The notes under the pieces: generated by a model | Told to the model about the DNA's origin: nothing | What the model saw: the letters and a program-made list of their open reading frames with translations, nothing else | Databases searched by the model: none | Part shown: positions 16,601 through 23,755 of the stretch, piece by piece | Layout of the letters: each line of letters begins with the position of its first letter | Position numbering within the stretch: position 1 is the stretch's first letter | Translations under genes and position numbers: made by a program | Origin: Bog-756 sp049517675 | GTDB taxonomy: Bacteria > Actinomycetota > Acidimicrobiia > Acidimicrobiales > RAAP-2 | Length of the DNA: 39,980 nt | NCBI GenBank assembly: GCA_049517675.1 | Contig: JBEKRV010000033.1 | Span: 1-39,980, forward strand | Direction of reading: 5' to 3'

Positions 16601-16623
16601 GCGGTCTGACGTGTCGCGACCGC
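16601..16623. terminator. Weak hairpin between converging genes
   Basis: GCGGTC (16601-16606) and GACCGC (16618-16623) can pair around an 11-base loop in the 95-base gap between the helicase and the converging amidohydrolase. It could slow polymerase from either side, but there is no T-run, so it is only a candidate. Confidence 0.22.
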
Positions 16624-16668
16624 TCTCGTCGCGGTGCCCGGTGGTCGGCGTCCCTCGAGCCAGGTACC

Positions 16669-17889
16669 TCAGGCGGCCACGCCCATGAGGGCGAACATGT
16701 TCTCACCCATCACCTTGGCGATGTCGGCTTCGGGCAGGCCGACTTCGTCACGGATGTACACGGCGTACTGGTTCGGATCGGCAATCCCCTCGGGATGGGG
16801 CCAGTCCGAGTTGAAGAGGATGTGATCGAATCCGATCGCGTCGGCGAGCGGCCCGAGCGGGTCCTCCCAATAGGGGGCGATGTACACCGACCGCTTCAGC
16901 ACCTCGAGGGGATGTTCGGCGAACAGCTGCGGCGTCTTCCCGTACTGCACTTTCATCGCCTCGACCACCGAGGTGATCCAGGCACTGCCGCACTCGATGG
17001 TGGCGATCCGCACGTTCGGGAACCGGGACAGCATGCCGTGACCGACGGCCGAAAAAATGGTGTCCATGATCGGCCGGTGGGCCTGGGACATCGATTCGAA
17101 CAGGTTGTACTCGAACGGACGCATCTCATGTCCCGCGCCGGTCCAGTCGTTCGCGTACTTCGAGTAGCCGGAGTCCGAGGCGTGGAACATGACCGGGATG
17201 CCGGCTTCCTGGATCCGGGCCCAGAAGGGATCGAGCTCGGGGAGGAACGGCGAATTCGACCCCCGGTACCCGGCCACTGGCGCGGGGCGGACCAGCACGG
17301 TCTTGGCGCCGCGCTCGAGCGCCCACTCGAGCTCCCTCACCGCTCCCTCGGCCGTCGCTAGATTCATGACCGGAGTCGAGTAGATCCGGCCGCCGAAGTC
17401 GAAGCCCCAGTCGTCGTGCATCCACTCGTTGAAGGCGTGGATCAGTACCTGGGTAGCAATGGGGTCGTCCATGAAGTTGACCTCGATCGTCGAGGCCAGG
17501 GTGGGGAAGTTCACGATCGCCTCGATGTGCATACGGTCGATGAGTGCCATCCGCGCGTCGCGTTCGGTGAACTCGGGAATGGCCTGCATCGGCTTCACGA
17601 TCTCGCGGAAACTCTTGCCCTCCGTATTCCGACCGGAGAAGTACTCGAAGCCGGAACCCGGTGCGGCGACGACCTCGAATGTGGGATTGGGGATGTAGTC
17701 GGACACCCGGCCCCGCACGATCATCTTCGTGCGCCCGTCGATACTCGCCAGACGCAACAGCCCCGAGTACTCCTTGGGCAGGTAGCGAGTGAAGGACTCG
17801 GCGGTCTCGTAGAAGTGGAAATCGCAGTCGAACACTTTGTGGCCGGTGTCGGTGAACTCCATATCCGGGCTGTACGGGGTGAACTCCAC
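16669..17889 (-). CDS. Amidohydrolase-2 family metal-dependent hydrolase/decarboxylase
   Basis: A 406-residue TIM barrel of the amidohydrolase-2 (ACMS decarboxylase-like) group, which hydrolyses or decarboxylates cyclic and aromatic acids using one metal. Visible ligand positions are VFDCDFHFYE near the N-terminus, MFHASDSGYSKY and the terminal HILFNSDWPHPEG. The Glu in TIECGSAWITSVVEA is also typical. The GTG at 17889 is chosen because AGGAG stands about 8 bases upstream; an internal ATG ten residues in is a weaker option. The sequence includes GRIYSTPVMNLATAEGAV, shared with actinobacterial members found among lipid or aromatic degradation genes. It is transcribed away from the beta-helix lipoprotein gene, with 482 bases between. 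Confidence 0.83.
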   Translation of the reverse strand: MEFTPYSPDMEFTDTGHKVFDCDFHFYETAESFTRYLPKEYSGLLRLASIDGRTKMIVRGRVSDYIPNPTFEVVAAPGSGFEYFSGRNTEGKSFREIVKPMQAIPEFTERDARMALIDRMHIEAIVNFPTLASTIEVNFMDDPIATQVLIHAFNEWMHDDWGFDFGGRIYSTPVMNLATAEGAVRELEWALERGAKTVLVRPAPVAGYRGSNSPFLPELDPFWARIQEAGIPVMFHASDSGYSKYANDWTGAGHEMRPFEYNLFESMSQAHRPIMDTIFSAVGHGMLSRFPNVRIATIECGSAWITSVVEAMKVQYGKTPQLFAEHPLEVLKRSVYIAPYWEDPLGPLADAIGFDHILFNSDWPHPEGIADPNQYAVYIRDEVGLPEADIAKVMGENMFALMGVAA

Positions 17890-18371
17890 GGTGCCAGCTC
17901 CTCTCGCCAGTCGTCACGAAGATCGAGTCGTCAACCTCCACTGAGAACTGTGACTGGCCGAGGCCAACCGTGGCTAGGGACCTTGGTCCCGAACCATTGT
18001 CGGCGGGGACGGTTCGGGACCCAGCGATCTCGCCCGACCCTCGGCCGGTCAGGCGGTCCGCGCCGGACCCAGCTTCCATCGGGCCGGGTCAGGGCCTCCA
18101 GATCGTGGCCGGAAGGATCATCGGAGTTGAGGCCGCTCCCGTGTTGGTCGATGCGCTTCTCCTGTGTGCGTCCGGGGTCGGCCCGAAAGGTGAGTCCTAG
18201 CCGTGTCACCCGGGCGAAGGAGGCTGCACGAGGAATCCATCAACGGACCGCCGGGCCCGAAGCGCTCATGGGTGGCCATGCCACGGCCGTCATCTACCGG
18301 CCATCCCGGATAGTTTCGTTGCGTCTGCCGGATGACACCACTGTCCGGCGACAGGCGATCGGGGGAAGCAC
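17890..18371. other. 482-base intergenic region without a recognised gene
   Basis: This lies between two diverging genes. Short frames exist in it but have no ribosome site or recognisable protein. It holds the overlapping inverted repeats at 17977-18021 and presumably the promoters of both flanking genes. The last bases, GGGGGAAG at 18361-18368, are the ribosome site of the lipoprotein gene. Confidence 0.5.
17977..18021. promoter_or_regulatory. Overlapping, mutually exclusive inverted repeats
   Basis: GGGACC-TT-GGTCCC (17977-17990) is a perfect hairpin. Its right arm also begins an exact 11-base inverted repeat, GGTCCCGAACC (17985-17995) with GGTTCGGGACC (18011-18021), loop 15. Only one of the two stems can form at a time, as in an attenuator or nested operator. 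It lies 88 bases upstream of the minus-strand amidohydrolase start and 350 bases before the lipoprotein start. No ligand-binding fold is recognised. Confidence 0.45.
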
Positions 18372-20054
18372 GTGAAACTACGGATTGGCATCGTCCGTGG
18401 GCTTGCCACATTCGGGGCGCTGCTCATGACCGGAACTGCCTTGGCGTCCTGTTCGTCGGGGAGCAGTTCGCCTGCGGTCCTCCTCGTCGGCACCTACAAC
18501 GGCAAGGCGGGGCAGTACACCACCATCCAGTCTGCAGTGGACGCATCCCAGCCCGGTGACTACATCCTGGTGGCTCCGGGCGACTACCACGAGGACGATG
18601 ACGCCCACGTGAACCAGGCCAGTCTGTTGAGCACGGGCGACCACGGGGGAGTGGTTGTGCACACATCGGACCTGACCATCAGGGGGATGAACCGTGACAC
18701 TGTCATCGTCGACGGGACCAAGGCCGGAGCACCGACGCCGTGCAGCTCGGACCCGCAATACCAGAACTTCGGTCCGGTCGTCGGTGGCAAGGCACAGGGA
18801 CGAAACGGGATCGTGGTGTGGAAGGCGAACGACGTCCGCATCGAGAACCTTACGGCGTGCAACTTCCTCGGTGGAGCGGGTGATTCGGGTAACGAGATCT
18901 GGTGGAACGGTGGCGACGGCTCCGGCAAGATCGGACTCACCGGCTACACGGGCAGCTACCTCACGGGGACGACCTCCTTCTTCAGCGATGAGACCTCCGC
19001 CGCCGAATACGGGATCTTTGCGTCCAACTCGCAGGGACCGGCCGGTTGGAATCAAATCTACGGCTCGAACATGAACGACTCCGGCATGTACGTGGGTGCC
19101 TGCCTTCAGCTGTGCGACGTCACCATCGACCACGCCTGGATGGAGAACAATGCACTCGGCTATTCGGGAACCAACTCCGGCGGCGCCGTGGTCATCGAAA
19201 ACTCCCAGTTCGACGACAACGAGGACGGGGTGGACACGAACACACAGATCGCCGGCGATCCACCACCACCACAGAACGGCGATTGTCCGAACGGCGGCAC
19301 GAGCTCCATCACTCACACCCACTCGTGCTGGGTGTTCATCCACAACAACGTCCACGACAACAACAACGGCGATGTGCCCGAGGCCGGTAATGCGGCTGCC
19401 GGCCCCATCGGTACCGGCATGACGCTGTCCGGCGGCCGCAATGACACCGTCATGGACAACACGTTCTCGAACAATGGCGCCTGGGGCGTCCTCTTCGTCC
19501 CCTACCCCGACAGTGGCACCCCGTCGCTCCACCAGAAGTGCGCCAACTTCGGTGGGTACCAGACGCCCGGGTTCGGGTGCATCTTCGAGCCCGAAGGGAA
19601 CGCACTCAAGGGCAATACCTTCGTCAACGATGGCTACTACGCGAACCCGTCGAACTCGGACTTCGGCCAGATCGTGCTGCACACCGGCCTACCCTCGAAC
19701 TGCTTCATGGACAACGCCGCGCCGGGCGGGAGCGCACCGGCCAATCTGGAGCAACTCCAGCCTGTCTGCGGCGTGACTACGACCACGACGAACGCAGACT
19801 CCACTCTGCTCGGCCAGGTCGAGTGCGATGCCCGACTCGAGACGTGCCCGCCCGGGGCCAACTACCCGCCGCAGACCGGGGTGCGCCTCGCACCACTCCC
19901 CAAGGGGCTGCCCACCATGCCCAACCCCTGTGCGGGGGTGCCGTCGAATCCGTGGTGTCCGTCGGGTGGTTCCAGCGGGTCGTCACTGGGGGCGCCGGAA
20001 GTTCACCGGCCGGACAGCCAAGTCCCTGGTGGCGTGACCACCGCACTGTCCTAG
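18372..20054 (+). CDS. Secreted lipoprotein with right-handed beta-helix repeats
   Basis: A 560-residue exported protein. The N-terminus has positive charges, a hydrophobic stretch and a lipobox LASC with the lipidated cysteine at residue 27, so it should be anchored outside the membrane. The mature part begins YTTIQSAVDASQPGDYILV, the standard opening of pectate-lyase-like right-handed beta-helix proteins, and continues with Asn/Asp-rich turns (VVIENSQFDDNEDGVDTNT, FIHNNVHDNNNGDVPE, TVMDNTFSNNGAWGVLF). Such folds bind or cut polysaccharides, but I see no decisive catalytic set. The C-terminus is Pro/Ser/Gly-rich. The GTG at 18372 follows GGGGGAAG with a short spacer. It stands alone between the long intergenic region and the decayed HNH gene. 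Confidence 0.82.
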   Translation: MKLRIGIVRGLATFGALLMTGTALASCSSGSSSPAVLLVGTYNGKAGQYTTIQSAVDASQPGDYILVAPGDYHEDDDAHVNQASLLSTGDHGGVVVHTSDLTIRGMNRDTVIVDGTKAGAPTPCSSDPQYQNFGPVVGGKAQGRNGIVVWKANDVRIENLTACNFLGGAGDSGNEIWWNGGDGSGKIGLTGYTGSYLTGTTSFFSDETSAAEYGIFASNSQGPAGWNQIYGSNMNDSGMYVGACLQLCDVTIDHAWMENNALGYSGTNSGGAVVIENSQFDDNEDGVDTNTQIAGDPPPPQNGDCPNGGTSSITHTHSCWVFIHNNVHDNNNGDVPEAGNAAAGPIGTGMTLSGGRNDTVMDNTFSNNGAWGVLFVPYPDSGTPSLHQKCANFGGYQTPGFGCIFEPEGNALKGNTFVNDGYYANPSNSDFGQIVLHTGLPSNCFMDNAAPGGSAPANLEQLQPVCGVTTTTTNADSTLLGQVECDARLETCPPGANYPPQTGVRLAPLPKGLPTMPNPCAGVPSNPWCPSGGSSGSSLGAPEVHRPDSQVPGGVTTALS

Positions 20055-20216
20055 GTGCGATCAGAGGGTGCATCCGTTCACGTGGTCCGCATCTCTTAGC
20101 GGTGGATCGGACCCTTGGAGAGTGGCCTGTCGTCCCGGCCCGGATTCCCCGGCTCCGTGCGCGGAGTGAAGTCGTCGGAGCAGATCCGGTTGTGCCCCGG
20201 ACGAGAGGGTCCGTGG

Positions 20217-20246
20217 CCTGGCAGGCCGTGCTCGTGACCTGACAGG
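20217..20246 (+). promoter_or_regulatory. Pair of CCTGRCAGG near-palindromes before the HNH gene
   Basis: CCTGGCAGG (20217-20225, extended to GGCCTG-G-CAGGCC at 20215-20227) and CCTGACAGG (20238-20246) have centres 21 bases apart, two helical turns. The second ends 8 bases before the GTG at 20255. They could be paired operator sites. The stretch from 20055 to 20214 shows nothing else recognisable. Confidence 0.35.
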
Positions 20247-20254
20247 CTGAGCGG

Positions 20255-21185
20255 GTGGACTTGGCATTCGAACTGGCGGTGCGAGAAGTCATGTTCGAGG
20301 TCTTGGATCATCGAGTGGCTGAGTCCACTGACGGGAACCTTGCCTGGGATCAGACTGAGCGGTTCGAATGTGGCGGGCAAACAATTGCGATGCGCCAAGC
20401 GAGGGGCAGAGGGATCAACGAGCCTCGGCAGTTGGAAGCGACCCTGTCGATCACGACTGCCTATCGTGGGCCTATCGTGGGCCTATCGTGGGCCGAACAG
20501 CCAACGGCCATATGAGGATTCGATCGGCGAGGACGGTTACCCCCGGTACAAGTACGAGGGTACGGACGCTGACCTTTCGACCAATCAGGCCATGCGGGCA
20601 GCAATGGAGGCAGGATTGCCGCTCGCTTACTTCGTTGGAGTCCGGCCGGCCGTCCATCGCCCCGTCTATCGGATGTACGTCATCGGCGAAAGCCCCGCAC
20701 TGCACGAGTTCGCCCTCTCATTCGCCCGCCATGGCGTCGGAATCAACCTCGGGACGCTGACGGCACCGGAAAAGGTCTACGCGGCTCGAATGACACGTCA
20801 GCGCCTTCACCAGCCCGTCTTCCGAGAGCAAGTCCTCTACGCGTACGAGTCAGCTTGTGCAGTGTGTCAGCATGGCCACACCGAGCTTCTGGACGCGGCA
20901 CACATCATTGGAGATGCCGAGCAAGGAGGCGATCCGATCATTCCCGACGGGATGGCACTGTGCAAGATCCGTGATGCTGCGTACGACCGCAACTTCATAG
21001 GGATCACCCCGAATTGGCAGGTACGTGTCAACGCCAGGCTCCTCGACGAAGTCGACGGTCCGATGTTGAAGCATGGCCTCCAGGACATGCACGGAGCATC
21101 GATCACAGTTCCACGTCGTGTGGCAGTGCGACCTGATCCGGAACGGCTCGGTACCCGTTTCGACCAGTTCTCGGCAGCGAGCTGA
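20255..21185 (+). pseudogene. HNH endonuclease, frameshifted by an 11-bp tandem repeat and missing catalytic His
   Basis: Two adjoining frames make up one actinobacterial HNH restriction-type endonuclease. The 5' part (GTG 20255) reads MDLAFELAVREVMFEVLDH then MRQARGRGINEPRQLEATLS and ends at a TGA at 20513-20515. The 3' part continues in another frame with YEDSIGEDGYPRYKYEGTD, LPLAYFVGVRPAVHRPVY and the zinc/HNH region CAVCQHGHTELLDAAHI. Three copies of an 11-bp unit (20460-20492) lie at the join; with one copy (or four) the frames would fuse, giving 302 residues for one copy. The family's IHH-AAYD motif is IRD-AAYD here and the preceding Asn-Gly is Asp-Gly. Both hits together argue for a decaying gene; programmed or phase-variable shifting is possible but less likely. 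Confidence 0.82.
20460..20492 (+). repeat. Three tandem copies of an 11-bp unit (CCTATCGTGGG)
   Basis: Exact copies at 20460-20470, 20471-20481 and 20482-20492, flanked by G before and CC after that continue the unit. The extra 22 bases relative to one copy shift the reading frame by one within the HNH endonuclease gene. The unit length is not a multiple of three, so each gain or loss changes the frame. Confidence 0.97.
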
Positions 21186-21227
21186 TCAGTCCGCCTCATC
21201 GGACCAGAGGTGGGGTGACCGGCGATG

Positions 21228-21881
21228 TCAGCGGCCGGCCGACTCCCAACCCGTGCCGTACCGATCCCGATGGGCCCGCTCGGACACGGGCTGGCGGCGG
21301 GGCGGTCCGAGCGGTCGGGCCGGCCATCCCAGAGGGACGACCGCCATGGGATGGACGTGGTCGGGCAGGTCGAGGATGTCCCTCAGGGTGTCCGACTCAA
21401 GGGTGGCGAGGGTGGTCATGGCCGATCCCAGGCCGAGGGCCCCGGCGGCCAGCAGCAAGTTCTGGGTTGCCGGGTACACGGACGCGGGCAGGGTCGAACG
21501 GTGGGCTGTTGACGAGTCGCCGCACACCACCACCAGTACCGGCGCGCCGGCCATCCCTATCTCGGCCCCGACGTCCACGTCGGCCATCAGACCCGGAGCC
21601 AGTCGCCCCTCGGAGGCGGGCCGGCCCCTCTCTCGCCACAGCCGTCGGGTCAGTTCGGCGATGGCCGCCCGCTGTTCGGCGTCACGGACCACCACGAACA
21701 CCCAGGGCTGCAGGTTCTCGGCGCTCGGGGCGTGGATGGCGGCGGTCAGGCAGAACCCCACCATGGCGTCGTCGACGTCCCGGTCGGCGAACTGTCGGCA
21801 CGCGCGCTGGGCCGTGACCACGTCGAAGAAGGGCGGCCCCCCGGCCGGCGGACCGGCTGCCTCGTCGGTGCCCACGTTCAT
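21228..21881 (-). CDS. Nitroreductase family FMN oxidoreductase
   Basis: A 217-residue flavin reductase. The start of the domain, VVTAQRACRQFADRDVDD, has the family's R-x-x-R-x-F phosphate-contact pattern, followed by AIHAPSAENLQPWVFVVV. The middle has PASVYPATQNLLLAAGALG and the C-terminal segment MAVVPLGWPARPLGPPRRQ, both typical. Members reduce nitroaromatics, quinones or other electrophiles with NAD(P)H. ATG 21881 overlaps the stop of the SnoaL-like gene (21878-21881), so the two form an operon. The upstream part of the open frame is the shadow of that gene. The substrate is unknown. Confidence 0.85.
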   Translation of the reverse strand: MNVGTDEAAGPPAGGPPFFDVVTAQRACRQFADRDVDDAMVGFCLTAAIHAPSAENLQPWVFVVVRDAEQRAAIAELTRRLWRERGRPASEGRLAPGLMADVDVGAEIGMAGAPVLVVVCGDSSTAHRSTLPASVYPATQNLLLAAGALGLGSAMTTLATLESDTLRDILDLPDHVHPMAVVPLGWPARPLGPPRRQPVSERAHRDRYGTGWESAGR

Positions 21882-22255
21882 ACCTCCGGGGTGGAGTGGG
21901 CGGCGATCTGGTCGTCGATCTGGTGCAGGTCGAAGTAGTCCCTCCATCGGGAGACCAGCCCGTCGGTGTCGACGTCGACCACCGTGCACCCGTGGAGCTC
22001 GATGGGGATCGTGCCCCCCAGTGTCCCCCGGCCGATCCACTCGAACGCGCCACCCGTGTCGTCGCCGTGCACCCAGGTGATCTCCTGTTGCCAGTCGGGG
22101 AAGGACGCCTGGGTCATCTCCTCGATGGCGGCCAGGTCCGTGGTGGGCTCGTTGACCGGGTCGCTGAACAGGGCTCCGGGGGCGAAGAAGGACGGGAAGT
22201 CGCCTTCGGGGCCGAGCGCGTGCTCGAGGCGTTCCGCCCACGATGGCCAGTCCAT
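21878..22255 (-). CDS. SnoaL-like / NTF2-fold small protein
   Basis: A 125-residue single-domain protein with the alpha+beta cone pattern of the NTF2 superfamily: an N-terminal helix (WAERLEHALGPEGDFPSFF), then GALFSDPVNEP, and strands TGGAFEWIGRGTLGGTIPI and DGLVSRWRDYFDLHQIDDQ near the end. SnoaL-like proteins act as small cyclases, isomerases or dehydratases on polyketide or steroid-like rings, but many have no known activity. ATG 22255 is the natural start. It leads a two-gene operon with the nitroreductase and diverges from the amidohydrolase gene, with a short palindrome in the shared region. Confidence 0.78.
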   Translation of the reverse strand: MDWPSWAERLEHALGPEGDFPSFFAPGALFSDPVNEPTTDLAAIEEMTQASFPDWQQEITWVHGDDTGGAFEWIGRGTLGGTIPIELHGCTVVDVDTDGLVSRWRDYFDLHQIDDQIAAHSTPEV

Positions 22256-22295
22256 GGGTCCACCGTACCGTTCTCCCCGCCAGCCGGCTGAGACG

Positions 22296-22311
22296 CGCAG
22301 TAGTCTGCGCC
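22296..22311. promoter_or_regulatory. Perfect inverted repeat with embedded TAGTCT box in divergent region
   Basis: GCGCAG (22296-22301), TAGT and CTGCGC (22306-22311) make a 6-4-6 palindrome in the 124-base space between the diverging SnoaL-like and amidohydrolase genes. TAGTCT at 22302-22307 fits a -10 box for the plus strand. GC-rich near-repeats of the type GCGAGCCGGGAG follow at about 22342-22375 and include the ribosome site of the amidohydrolase. Confidence 0.38.
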
Positions 22312-22379
22312 TGACCGGCCGGGGGAACCGAGCCGGGTCAGGCGAGCCGGGAGAGGCGAGCCCGGGGGAGGCGAGTCGG

Positions 22380-23750
22380 ATGGCAGATCACGGTCGTGAC
22401 GCCCCGCCCTCGGCGCGGCCCTACGTGGTGGTCTCGGCCGACGCCCACGCCGCGCCGGACACCCTGGAGCAGTTCCTCTCCTACGTCGATCCGGTACACC
22501 GCGAGGCGGTGGCGGCGTTCGGGGACCTCTCGTCCGTGGCCATCCCCATGTTCGGCGGGGTCGACCCCGGTGAGATCGACGATGCCGATGCCGTCCGCGC
22601 CGTGGCCACCCGGCGCCTGGCCGGAATGGGTGTCGACACCCGGGCCGCCTCGGCGTGGTTGGCCCGCTACGGCGAGGAGTGGGTGTTCGCCTCCGACGCC
22701 GACGGCCGGCGCCTCGCCTACCTGGAGGAGCAGGGCATCCATGCCGAGGTGGTGTTCCCGGGCCCGGTACTCGCCGGCGGGCTGTCCCCGGCCATGTACC
22801 TGGGAAGCCAGACCGGCAAGAACCTCGAGCCGGTGTGGCCGGCCCTGTGGGCCTACTACCGGTGGCTGGCCGAGTTCGTGGCCGCCGCCCCGGGGCGGCG
22901 GACCGGGTGCATCCCCATCGACCTCCACAACCTGGACCAGGCCTGTGAAGCGATCGCCTGGAACCGGGACCACGACATCCACGGGGGCGTCATGCTGCCG
23001 GCCATGTCCCTGCGCAGCGGCCTCCCGGGCTACGCCGACGAGTACTACGAGCCGCTGTGGAGCGCATGCGAGGACCACGGGATCGTGGTCAACCTGCACA
23101 CCGGTGCGTCGGGGTCGGCCACCGACTCCCGGCAGCTCTACGACGAGAAGCACGGTGGCTTTCTCGGCCTCTACGAGGCGTTCGTGTTCACCCGTCGCCC
23201 GCTGTGGTTCATGATCTTCGGCGGCGTCTTCGACCGTCACCCCGACCTCAAGGTGGTGGTCACGGAGAACGGGGCGCAGTGGCTGCCCTCGCTGGTGCGG
23301 GACATGGAGTCCTTCTTCGACACCCACGGCGGGGCCCCGGTGCGCTCATACCTCTCGATGCGCCCGTCGGAGTACGTGGACCGCCACGTCTACCTGGGCG
23401 GGTCGCTGATGCAGCGCTCCGATGCCGAGATGCGCGAGGAGATCGGGGTGGACCGGCTCATGTGGGGCGCCGACTACCCCCACCTCGAAGGGGCCGCACC
23501 GGTCCACCGCCTGGTCCTGCGCCAGGTGTTCGGGGGGCTGCCCGAACCGGACCTCCGCAAGATCCTCGGGGGCACCGCCTGTCGGCTGTTCGGCTTCGAC
23601 GGGGCGCAACTCCAGGAGGTGGCCGACCGGGTCGGACCCACAGTTGACGACCTGGCGAGGCCGATCAGCCGGGACGACATCCCGGAGACCTTCAGTTGGA
23701 GCCTGGCCCGTCCGGTGCCGCTGGCCTCGGCATCCCGCACCGGGTCCTGA
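22380..23750 (+). CDS. Amidohydrolase-2 family protein (metal ligands intact)
   Basis: A 456-residue amidohydrolase-fold enzyme. It opens with VVVSADAHAAPD (the HxH-like position as D-A-H), has VVNLHTGASGSAT for the second metal ligand, VVTENGAQWLPSLV for a Glu position and LMWGADYPHLEG for the last Asp. These match other amidohydrolase-2 proteins of actinobacterial degradation clusters. The ATG at 22380 is preferred over the longer open frame because GGGGGAGGCGAG precedes it; the extension lies across the divergent promoter region. The acyl-AMP ligase starts 5 bases after its stop. Hydrolysis or decarboxylation of a cyclic acid is the family reaction; the substrate is not known. Confidence 0.85.
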   Translation: MADHGRDAPPSARPYVVVSADAHAAPDTLEQFLSYVDPVHREAVAAFGDLSSVAIPMFGGVDPGEIDDADAVRAVATRRLAGMGVDTRAASAWLARYGEEWVFASDADGRRLAYLEEQGIHAEVVFPGPVLAGGLSPAMYLGSQTGKNLEPVWPALWAYYRWLAEFVAAAPGRRTGCIPIDLHNLDQACEAIAWNRDHDIHGGVMLPAMSLRSGLPGYADEYYEPLWSACEDHGIVVNLHTGASGSATDSRQLYDEKHGGFLGLYEAFVFTRRPLWFMIFGGVFDRHPDLKVVVTENGAQWLPSLVRDMESFFDTHGGAPVRSYLSMRPSEYVDRHVYLGGSLMQRSDAEMREEIGVDRLMWGADYPHLEGAAPVHRLVLRQVFGGLPEPDLRKILGGTACRLFGFDGAQLQEVADRVGPTVDDLARPISRDDIPETFSWSLARPVPLASASRTGS

Positions 23751-23755
23751 GCGAC

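Noticed and set aside
17931..18209. Small genes in the 482-base intergenic region
   Set aside because: The open frames on both strands lack ribosome sites and recognisable protein features.
20460..20492. Short CRISPR-like repeat
   Set aside because: The copies are directly adjacent with no spacers and only 11 bases long.
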